From: Flavobacteriaceae bacterium
GTDB lineage: Bacteria > Bacteroidota > Bacteroidia > Flavobacteriales > Flavobacteriaceae
Direction of reading: 5' to 3'
DNA length: 5,870 nt
NCBI GenBank assembly: GCA_020347545.1
Contig: CP070731.1
Location: forward strand, 390,576-396,445
Shown here: positions 1 to 5,751 of the stretch, in pieces
Layout: every line of letters starts with the position of its first letter
How positions within the stretch are numbered: position 1 is the stretch's first letter
Translations under genes and position numbers: made by a program
The notes under the pieces: model-generated
What the model was told of the DNA's origin: nothing
The model's input: the letters and a program-made list of their open reading frames with translations, nothing else
The model's database searches: none

Positions 1-15
1 GCTGAGGCTAAAATT

Positions 16-2226
16 TTGAAAAAAAGCATCAAACGTATTATTGTATTACTCACGGCAATCGTGCTGGCAATGAGCTGTTCCACTAAAAAGGATAGTTTTC
101 TCAACAGAACCGGCCATGCTATGAGTACAAAATACAATGTCCTGCATAACGGAAACATTGCCTATAATGAAGCTAAAGAAGAACTCGATCGATCTTATGA
201 GGACAATTTCTGGGAAAGACTCCCCATTGAACCCCTTAAGATTGAAGAGAAATTGATCCCTTTTCCGGGCCAGCCAGCAGGTGATGATGACGAAGCTAAA
301 GGTTTTGACAAGGCCGAAGAAAAAGCTGTAAAGGCAATTCAAAAACATTCGATGGTTATTGATGGCTTTGAGAAAAACAGCCAGATTGATGAGGCTTATC
401 TTCTATTGGGAAAATCAAGGTACTATTTACAGCGATTTGTTCCGGCACTTGAAGCTTTTACCTTTGGACTGGAAAATTATCCCGATGCCAATCTGTACAG
501 GGAAACGAAAATCTGGAAAGCCAAGGCACATGTCAGGCTGCAAAATGAAAAATTAGCCATAGAAACGCTTAAATCTGTTCTTAGAAATTTTGAGATTACT
601 GAAGAAGAATACGAAAAAGCACATACTGCAATGGCCATGGCCTATACACAACTGGACAGCACGGACCGGGTCGTGGATCATCTTAAACAGGCAACCAGCT
701 ATTTTACCGACCAGAGTCAAGGGGCTCGAAATTTATTTATTCTGGGCCAGATTTACAGGGAACAGCAAAAATTAGATTCTTCCAATATGGTTTTCGAGTC
801 ACTGACTTACATGAAAAATATTCCTCAAAAATATAAGGTTCATGCGGTTTTGGAAAGGGCAAAAAACTATTCGGAAGCTGACAGTACAAGTATTATAGCT
901 TTTACCTTGCAGGAACTAATAGAAGATCGAGATAACAGGCCGTATCTGGATGAACTCTATTATCAGGCGGGGCTTATAGAACTCAAAAATGAAAGTTTTG
1001 AAAGGTCCAGAGGATTGTTTGAGCTTTCTTTGATTCACAATACTTCGAAACCTTATCAAAAAAGTCTTTCCTACGAAAGGCTGGGAGACTTTTATTTTGA
1101 CAGGAACAATTTTGAAATTGCTGGAGCTTACTACGACAGCGTTTTACAAATTCCAATTGATCAGAATACAAAGCGGATGAGAAAGATTATTCGAAAACGG
1201 GAGAGCCTGAATGATGTAATCTTCTATGAAGGCATTGCACAAAGGAATGATAGTATTTTAGGATTGGTCAATATGTCAGCAGATGAACGGGATATTTATT
1301 TTAAAGGATATATTGAACAGTTAAAAGCCGACTACGAAACGCAAATGCAACTCGAGGAACAACGAAGTGCAAATACAGGATTGGGTGAGTTTGCTATAAC
1401 GAACAACAACTATTCTGATGGCGGAACCTTTTATTTTTACAACGCACAGGTGGTTGGATTTGGGAAACAGCAATTCAAAGACAAGTACGGAAACCGATCA
1501 CACGGAGATTTTTGGCTCATAGCCAACAATGTTGGTCTCAGCTCGGACGTCCAGATCAAAGAAACGGCAATAGCCCTTGATACAAGTCTTCTTTTTAATG
1601 CGGCGTACTACAAAGATCAAATCCCTAAGGAACCTAAGGTAATTGACAGTATAAATTTTATAAGAAATGATGCCTATTACAACCTGGGGCTGATCTATAA
1701 AGAACAGTTCAGAGAGTATGAGATCGCCGCGGTTGATTTCGAGAAATTTCTGGAAAATGATCCGATTGAAAATCTGATCTTACCAACGAAGTACCAATTG
1801 TTCAGAACTTATGCTAATTTTGATGAAGAGAAAAGCAATAAATACAGAGAAGATATCGTTACTAATTATCCAGATTCTCGTTATGCACAGATCATTCTGA
1901 ACCCCAAAAATGTTCTGGCAGAAGGAAATTCAGATGATGGCCCGGATTATTTGTACAAACTGGCTTTCGTTTGTTACGAAGAAGAAGATTTTGAATATTC
2001 CCTGAGAACTGTCAACGAAGGGCTCGAACGTTTTAAAGGCCTGGAAATTGAACGAAAATTTGAATTGCTGAAAGCTTATCTTCTCTATAAGACCATAGGT
2101 GAAGAACTTTTCAGAACAAAACTAAATGACATAATATTAAACTTCCCCAACACTGAAGAGAGCGAACATGCGGAAGAAGCTCTCGCTAAACTAAATGAAA
2201 TAAAAAAGACCCCGCAACAAAACTAA
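16..2226 (+). CDS. porW: PorW/SprE-type TPR lipoprotein of type IX secretion and gliding
   Basis: This 736-residue outer-membrane-associated lipoprotein is recognised as the PorW/SprE family, which is needed for type IX secretion and, in Flavobacterium, for gliding; in Flavobacteriaceae it is usually called sprE. The N-terminus has a short basic n-region, a hydrophobic core (residues 8-18) and a lipobox AMSC with the lipidated Cys at 21. Family-typical stretches follow: a YEDNFW segment at 61-66 and an acidic linker at 89-95. TPR-like helical repeats lie at about 124-157, 162-190, 202-230, 236-265, 308-342, 351-382, 551-584 and 644-676. An aromatic segment around FYFYN (472-476) separates the two TPR blocks. 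The TTG start is chosen because it places the signal peptide exactly at the N-terminus. The frame stays open to the window edge, so a start further upstream cannot be fully excluded. The family assignment is from recognition, not from a search. Confidence 0.88.
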   Translation: MKKSIKRIIVLLTAIVLAMSCSTKKDSFLNRTGHAMSTKYNVLHNGNIAYNEAKEELDRSYEDNFWERLPIEPLKIEEKLIPFPGQPAGDDDEAKGFDKAEEKAVKAIQKHSMVIDGFEKNSQIDEAYLLLGKSRYYLQRFVPALEAFTFGLENYPDANLYRETKIWKAKAHVRLQNEKLAIETLKSVLRNFEITEEEYEKAHTAMAMAYTQLDSTDRVVDHLKQATSYFTDQSQGARNLFILGQIYREQQKLDSSNMVFESLTYMKNIPQKYKVHAVLERAKNYSEADSTSIIAFTLQELIEDRDNRPYLDELYYQAGLIELKNESFERSRGLFELSLIHNTSKPYQKSLSYERLGDFYFDRNNFEIAGAYYDSVLQIPIDQNTKRMRKIIRKRESLNDVIFYEGIAQRNDSILGLVNMSADERDIYFKGYIEQLKADYETQMQLEEQRSANTGLGEFAITNNNYSDGGTFYFYNAQVVGFGKQQFKDKYGNRSHGDFWLIANNVGLSSDVQIKETAIALDTSLLFNAAYYKDQIPKEPKVIDSINFIRNDAYYNLGLIYKEQFREYEIAAVDFEKFLENDPIENLILPTKYQLFRTYANFDEEKSNKYREDIVTNYPDSRYAQIILNPKNVLAEGNSDDGPDYLYKLAFVCYEEEDFEYSLRTVNEGLERFKGLEIERKFELLKAYLLYKTIGEELFRTKLNDIILNFPNTEESEHAEEALAKLNEIKKTPQQN

Positions 2227-2238
2227 AACTATACTATC

Positions 2239-2637
2239 ATGTTCAACGAAAAAAAAGATCATTCAAGCCCGGTTGGAGAACGTAACACAATTGCTAAAAA
2301 CACCTCTTTGGTAGGTGATATCAAATCAGATGGTGATTTTAGAGTGGACGGTAAAATTGAAGGAACCATTAAAACCAGCGGAAGAGTTGTCATAGGGAAA
2401 GACGGATTTGTATCCGGAACCATTGATTGCACAAATGCTGATATAGAAGGTTCTTTTTCAGGGAAACTTATTGTAGATGAGGTTCTCTCTTTAAAAAGCT
2501 CAGCAGATATAAGCGGTGATGTGGTCATGGGAAAACTTTCTGTAGAACCCGGTGCTGTATTCAATGCTACTTGTGCCATGAAAGGCTCTGTAAAAGTGAT
2601 ACAGAATGACTCAGAAAAAACCAAAAAAACAGCTTAA
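2239..2637 (+). CDS. Bactofilin (polymer-forming cytoskeletal protein)
   Basis: This 132-residue protein is a bactofilin (DUF583/polymer-forming cytoskeletal family). These proteins self-assemble, without nucleotide, into non-polar filaments on the inner face of the cytoplasmic membrane and act as scaffolds for envelope-related machines. The core at about 16-115 shows the short repeating pattern of a right-handed beta-helix: hydrophobic-x-Gly-x-hydrophobic turns such as LVGDI (24-28), VDGKIEGTI (36-44), VSGTI (58-62) and ISGDV (91-95). Short polar tails flank the core, as is usual. The N-terminus begins Met-Phe, and hydrophobic N-terminal residues mediate membrane attachment in some bactofilins; that role is inferred here. 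The length is typical for a minimal single-domain bactofilin. The gene lies 12 nt after porW, and its 3' end overlaps atpZ by 32 nt, so it is probably co-transcribed with both. Its cellular role cannot be read from the sequence. Confidence 0.9.
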   Translation: MFNEKKDHSSPVGERNTIAKNTSLVGDIKSDGDFRVDGKIEGTIKTSGRVVIGKDGFVSGTIDCTNADIEGSFSGKLIVDEVLSLKSSADISGDVVMGKLSVEPGAVFNATCAMKGSVKVIQNDSEKTKKTA

Positions 2638-2827
2638 CCGGTATATTGTACTAACCGGTATAGGCCTTCAAATGGGTATCACAATATATTTGGGTGCCCA
2701 GTTGGGAAAATGGCTGGATGCTAAATATTCGGACAATAAAGTTTTTACGATTATTTTTACCCTGCTTGCAATTGTATTGTCTTTTTACAGCCTGTTAAGA
2801 CAATTAAAAAATCTTGATAATTCGTAA
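2606..2827 (+). CDS. atpZ: AtpZ/AtpI-family ATP synthase accessory membrane protein
   Basis: This 73-residue protein belongs to the small AtpZ family (Pfam ATPase_gene1), which is commonly encoded just before the Fo genes. It is proposed to help assemble the c-ring or to move Mg2+/Ca2+ for the ATP synthase. A basic cytoplasmic N-terminus (residues 1-12, rich in Lys) precedes two predicted membrane helices at about 13-36 and 46-66. The family signature is visible as G-x-x-L-Q-M-G (18-24), followed by Gly-rich spacing and GKWLD (34-38). The ATG at 2606 is preferred because it supplies the usual charged N-terminus; the next in-frame ATG would fall inside helix 1. The start lies within the bactofilin gene, and the stop is 2 nt before the next gene. 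This suggests translational coupling on both sides. The exact biochemical role is unsettled in the family. Confidence 0.85.
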   Translation: MTQKKPKKQLNRYIVLTGIGLQMGITIYLGAQLGKWLDAKYSDNKVFTIIFTLLAIVLSFYSLLRQLKNLDNS

Positions 2828-2829
2828 TT

Positions 2830-3207
2830 ATGCGCCATGTATTTAAGTTCTCATCAAGTCTTATTATAGTCCTTTCCGTTGCTTTCGCTGTTCATATTTT
2901 TATCCTGGAGCAATTTGACCTTCCTCTTTTTGAAAACAGGATAATTGAAGCTTATCTTGTTAATGGCACCCTTGCAATACTGATTTATATTTCACTGTTT
3001 TATCTCAGGAATAAAATGGCCCAGCAATTAGGCTTTTTATACATGGGCGGCAGTTTTGTCAAATTTCTATTTTTTTTCATCCTTTTTTACCCATTTTACA
3101 AACAAGACGGAAGTCTTGATTCACTTGAATTTGCAGCCTTTTTTGTACCATATGTCGTCAGCCTTATTTTCGAAACTTTTGGTGTTATTGAATTTCTAAA
3201 AAAATAG
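2830..3207 (+). CDS. Four-helix membrane protein of unknown function in the atpI position
   Basis: This 125-residue, very hydrophobic protein has four predicted membrane helices at about 8-27, 38-59, 67-90 and 100-123, joined by short polar loops. Charged or polar residues inside or next to helices include His22, Lys78, Glu115 and Glu121. The size, helix number and position directly after atpZ and before atpB recall AtpI, the poorly conserved c-ring assembly factor. I see no AtpI signature strong enough to name it. It may be the flavobacterial DUF6168 family, which I recall as a neighbour of ATP synthase genes but cannot confirm here. Translation probably follows atpZ directly, since only 2 nt separate the genes. 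The likely location is the cytoplasmic membrane. A function in ATP synthase assembly or ion supply is inferred from context alone. Confidence 0.8.
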   Translation: MRHVFKFSSSLIIVLSVAFAVHIFILEQFDLPLFENRIIEAYLVNGTLAILIYISLFYLRNKMAQQLGFLYMGGSFVKFLFFFILFYPFYKQDGSLDSLEFAAFFVPYVVSLIFETFGVIEFLKK

Positions 3208-3215
3208 AATATTAT

Positions 3216-3248
3216 TTATAATCTATCCAAATAAATATATTACATTTG
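3216..3248 (+). promoter_or_regulatory. Promoter of the atpBEFHA operon (Bacteroidota type)
   Basis: The sequence TACATTTG at 3241-3248 matches the Bacteroidota/Flavobacterium -7 consensus TAnnTTTG at every defined base. The matching -33 element should be TTG; the best candidate is only TTTA/TTA around 3215-3218, about 22 nt upstream, so it is degenerate. Transcription would start near 3253-3258, giving a leader of roughly 25-30 nt before the atpB ATG. The box lies in the largest non-coding stretch before the structural Fo genes, as expected for an operon promoter. No operator or riboswitch is apparent. Confidence 0.65.
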
Positions 3249-3282
3249 CACCGATTTTTTTAGCCAACATAATTTGTTAAAG

Positions 3283-4365
3283 ATGCAAAGTAAGTTTTTA
3301 GTAAAATTCCTTACAATCACAGTTTTAGTTTTTAGCTTTAGCCTGAATGCCCAGCACGAGGAGCACGAAGGAACTAAAGAAGAAAGAGATATAAAAACGG
3401 AAATCAAGGAGAGTATTAACCATCACATCCAGGATTCTTACGATTTTATCTTTTTTAGTGATACTGAAAAAAACATCCATTACGGGTTTTCATTACCTGT
3501 AATTCTTATTGATGAAGGACTTCACTTATTTTCATCCTCAAAATTTCACCATGGTGAAACAGTTGCAGAGAGCAACGGTAAATTCTACAAATTATACCAT
3601 AATAAAATATACAGAACAGACGCTGAAGGCACCCTGACCCTTGATGATCATCATCACCCCACAAATATTAAACCTCTTGATTTTTCGATCACCAAAAGTG
3701 TATTGATGATCATTGTGACCGGGATCTTGATGTTATTGTTATTCTCAGGCCTGGCCAAGTCGTTTAAAAAAGGTCCAATCGCCACAGGAGCGGGCCGTTT
3801 CTTTGAGCCGATCGTTGTTTATATTCGAGACGAAATCGCCATTCCTAATATTGGTGAAAAACACTACAAAAAGTACATGAGCTTCCTGCTTACGGTATTC
3901 TTTTTTGTATGGTTCCTTAATCTTTTCGGATTAACACCACTTGGGATCAACGTTACCGGGAATATTGCAGTCACCTTTGCGTTGGCCTTGTTGACCTTCC
4001 TGATCACTCAGTTCTCAGGAAACAAAAATTACTGGAAACACATATTCTGGATGCCGGGAGTACCGGTTCCCATGAAGATCATATTGGCTCCTATTGAATT
4101 ATTGGGAGTTTTTATCAAACCTTTTGCCTTAATGATTCGTTTGTATGCAAACATTATGGCAGGACACATCGTATTGATGAGTTTGATCGGTTTGATTTTT
4201 GTATTCAAAAATTGGATTGGAAGCAGTTTGACATTTGTTTTGTCTTTTGCCATTTCAATGATTGAATTATTAGTTGCTTTACTTCAGGCTTATATCTTCA
4301 CAATGCTGTCGGCCCTTTATTTTGGCTTTGCAGTTGAAGAGCATGATCATGATGAAGCGCATTAA
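3283..4365 (+). CDS. atpB: F-type ATP synthase subunit a (Fo proton channel)
   Basis: Subunit a forms the two proton half-channels beside the c-ring. The 360-residue product has a signal peptide (1-23, cut predicted between Ala23 and Gln24) and an unusually long periplasmic domain (about 24-137), typical of Bacteroidota. The membrane part starts with a helix at about 140-157. Next come the family segment FFEPIVVYIRDEIAIPN and the NLFGLTPLG motif. The essential stator Arg is Arg286 in IRLYANIMAGH, equivalent to E. coli Arg210, and Gln335 in LLQAYIF matches E. coli Gln252. Position 219 of E. coli is His295 here and position 245 is Glu328, a swap also seen in mitochondrial enzymes. The tail EEHDHDEAH is rich in acidic residues and His. 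A TTG at 3274 would add three residues; the ATG at 3283 is preferred. The gene begins a new transcription unit after the promoter at 3216-3248. Confidence 0.95.
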   Translation: MQSKFLVKFLTITVLVFSFSLNAQHEEHEGTKEERDIKTEIKESINHHIQDSYDFIFFSDTEKNIHYGFSLPVILIDEGLHLFSSSKFHHGETVAESNGKFYKLYHNKIYRTDAEGTLTLDDHHHPTNIKPLDFSITKSVLMIIVTGILMLLLFSGLAKSFKKGPIATGAGRFFEPIVVYIRDEIAIPNIGEKHYKKYMSFLLTVFFFVWFLNLFGLTPLGINVTGNIAVTFALALLTFLITQFSGNKNYWKHIFWMPGVPVPMKIILAPIELLGVFIKPFALMIRLYANIMAGHIVLMSLIGLIFVFKNWIGSSLTFVLSFAISMIELLVALLQAYIFTMLSALYFGFAVEEHDHDEAH

Positions 4366-4399
4366 ATAAGAACGTTTAATTTTTAATTATATATATATT

Positions 4400-4591
4400 A
4401 TGGAGATTCCAGCTATTGTAGGTGCAGGATTGGTTGTAATTGGTGCCGGTATCGGTATCGGTAGAATTGGTGGTTCAGCAATGGACGCTATTGCTCGTCA
4501 ACCTGAAGCTACTGGAAAAATTCAAACAGCGATGCTTATTGCAGCGGCGCTTATTGAAGGTATTGGATTTGCTGCCTTATTCGCAGTATAA
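4400..4591 (+). CDS. atpE: F-type ATP synthase subunit c (rotor ring)
   Basis: This 63-residue hairpin protein builds the rotating c-ring that carries protons through Fo. Helix 1 (about 4-26) contains the Gly-x-Gly packing motif GAGIGIG (15-21), and the polar loop is the classic RQPE (33-36). Helix 2 (about 42-62) holds the ion-binding carboxylate Glu53 in LIEGIG. The positions that bind Na+ in sodium-coupled rings (Gln32, Ser66 and Thr67 in Ilyobacter) are here Ile20, Gly54 and Ile55, so the ring should use protons. The protein is shorter than E. coli c (79 residues) because both ends are trimmed close to the helices. The leader before the ATG is almost pure A/T and should be unstructured. 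A strong hairpin follows the gene (4602-4636). Confidence 0.96.
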   Translation: MEIPAIVGAGLVVIGAGIGIGRIGGSAMDAIARQPEATGKIQTAMLIAAALIEGIGFAALFAV

Positions 4592-4601
4592 TCTGAACAT
4601 T

Positions 4602-4636
4602 AACAATAGCTGTAACGGTTGGTTGCAGCTATTGTT
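4602..4636 (+). promoter_or_regulatory. Intercistronic stem-loop between atpE and atpF
   Basis: An inverted repeat pairs 4602-4616 with 4622-4636: the arm AACAATAGCTGTAAC pairs with GTTGCAGCTATTGTT over 15 pairs, all Watson-Crick except one T-G wobble. The loop is 5 nt (GGTTG). It lies wholly between the atpE stop and the atpF start. It is followed by TTTC and then eight A, not by a T run, so it is not a normal intrinsic terminator on either strand. The likely role, inferred, is protection of the atpE end of a processed mRNA or partial attenuation. Either would raise c-subunit synthesis over subunit b. Confidence 0.7.
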
Positions 4637-4670
4637 TCAAAAAAAATATTAATACTTACAAAATAAACAC

Positions 4671-5171
4671 ATGGAGAAATTAATCAACGATTTTTCATTT
4701 GGACTTTTTTTCTGGCAAACGCTACTTTTCCTGCTTTTGCTGTTTTTACTGAAAAAATATGCTTGGAAGCCAATTTTAGACGCTCTTAACAGCAGAGAAG
4801 AAGGCATTCAAAAAGCATTGGATGAGGCTGATAAGGCACGTCAGGAAATGGTTGATCTAAAATCTAGCAATGAGAAGATCATAAAAGAAGCCAGAGCTGA
4901 AAGAGATTCAATGCTGAAAGATGCCAGAACCATCAAAGAAAAGATGATTACTGAGGCGAAAGATGAGGCAAAGGCGCAATCAAATAAAATTATTGAGCAG
5001 GCAAAGCAAACCATCGAAAATGAAAAACTTGCTGCGATTACAGAATTGAAAAATCAGGTAGCTGAATTATCAATTGGAATTGCTGAAAAGATAATGAAGG
5101 ATGAATTGTCAAGCAAAGACAAGCAGGTAAAGTTGATTGAAAAAATGTTGGACGAAGCTAGGCTAAAATAA
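4671..5171 (+). CDS. atpF: F-type ATP synthase subunit b (peripheral stalk)
   Basis: Subunit b is the membrane-anchored peripheral stalk that holds the F1 head still against the rotor, as a dimer. The 166-residue protein has a single N-terminal membrane helix (about 11-28, with Trp15 and Gln16 near its start). The conserved membrane-exit segment KKYAWKPILDAL (28-39) and SREEGI (41-46) follow. The rest is a long, highly charged helix rich in Ala, Lys and Glu (about 45-145), consistent with the right-handed coiled coil of b subunits. The C-terminal segment VAELSIGIAEKIM is the family's delta-binding region. The length is close to E. coli b (156). Only one b-type gene is seen, as expected for a homodimer. 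The start has an A-rich leader (4639-4670). The stop is 1 nt before the atpH start, so translation is probably coupled. Confidence 0.95.
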   Translation: MEKLINDFSFGLFFWQTLLFLLLLFLLKKYAWKPILDALNSREEGIQKALDEADKARQEMVDLKSSNEKIIKEARAERDSMLKDARTIKEKMITEAKDEAKAQSNKIIEQAKQTIENEKLAAITELKNQVAELSIGIAEKIMKDELSSKDKQVKLIEKMLDEARLK

Positions 5172-5172
5172 G

Positions 5173-5730
5173 ATGGTAGGAACAAGAGCAGCATTAAGAT
5201 ACGCTAAAGCGACATTAAATCTTGCAAAGGAAAAAGGCCTTGCTAAAGAGGTAAATGATGACATGATTTTGATTCAAAAAACCATTGAGGAAAATCATGA
5301 CCTTGAAGTGATGCTTAAAAGTCCTGTGATCAAATCAGACCTTAAAAGATCCGTATTAAAAGGCGTTTTTGAGAAAAAAGTTAACCCAATTACGATAGGG
5401 CTTCTTAAACTTTTGATCGAAAACAAAAGGCCTGCCTTATTGAATTTGGTAGCTAAGGAATACATCGTGATTTACGACTTCCTTCAGGGAGTTGAAGTAG
5501 CTCAGGTAACCTCTGCGGTTCCCCTGACTAAAGAATTGGAAAAAACAATCCTGAATCGAGTTCAGGAGGCTGTGGGAAAAGAAATCTCATTGAATAATGT
5601 TGTGGATCCTTCTATCATTGGAGGGTTCGTTTTAAGGGTAGGTGACGAACTATATGATTCAAGTGTAGCTCACCGTTTAAAAGACCTTCTTTCTCAATTT
5701 GAGGATAATCAATATATATCTAAAATCTAA
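5173..5730 (+). CDS. atpH: F-type ATP synthase subunit delta (stator cap)
   Basis: Subunit delta sits on top of the F1 head and joins it to the C-terminus of the b dimer. The 185-residue length matches the family (E. coli 177). The N-terminal helical domain (about 1-105) starts with the typical ATR/GTR-AALRYAKA pattern (GTRAALRYAKA, 3-13). It also carries LKSPVIKSDLK (48-58) and LLIENKRPALL (80-90), both characteristic. The C-terminal domain has the strongest family signature, DPSIIGGFVLRVGDELYDSS (145-164), followed by the closing helix HRLKDLL (167-173). The ATG lies 1 nt after the atpF stop. The stop is followed by 21 nt of AT-rich spacer before atpA. No oddities are seen. Confidence 0.95.
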   Translation: MVGTRAALRYAKATLNLAKEKGLAKEVNDDMILIQKTIEENHDLEVMLKSPVIKSDLKRSVLKGVFEKKVNPITIGLLKLLIENKRPALLNLVAKEYIVIYDFLQGVEVAQVTSAVPLTKELEKTILNRVQEAVGKEISLNNVVDPSIIGGFVLRVGDELYDSSVAHRLKDLLSQFEDNQYISKI

Positions 5731-5751
5731 TTAAGATAATAACTAGTAAAA

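Noticed and set aside
2259..2624. 121-codon open frame on the - strand across the bactofilin gene
   Set aside because: It mirrors the bactofilin frame almost exactly, has no family-like features, and the + strand product is a clear bactofilin.
2685..2692. TATATTTG, a perfect TAnnTTTG box
   Set aside because: It lies inside atpZ, has no TTG at the proper distance upstream, and its bases are explained by coding sequence; probably chance in AT-rich DNA.
3211..3222. Short inverted repeat ATTAT-TT-ATAAT after the four-helix gene
   Set aside because: Five A/T pairs with a 2-nt loop is too weak for a terminator, and such palindromes are expected in AT-rich spacers.
3274..3282. TTG start adding three residues to subunit a
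   Set aside because: The ATG at 3283 is a stronger start codon and already gives a complete signal peptide; the TTG extension adds nothing recognisable.
4361..4380. ATTAAA...TTTAAT inverted repeat at the end of atpB, followed by T-rich sequence
   Set aside because: The stem is six A/T pairs with an 8-nt loop, too unstable to terminate, and atpE must be expressed from the same operon.
4449..4466. Tandem GGTATC repeats within atpE
   Set aside because: They encode the conserved Gly-Ile packing motif of helix 1, so protein constraint explains them.
4440..4652. 70-codon + strand open frame overlapping atpE in another frame
   Set aside because: It is a shadow of the conserved subunit c gene, and its tail translates the intergenic hairpin.
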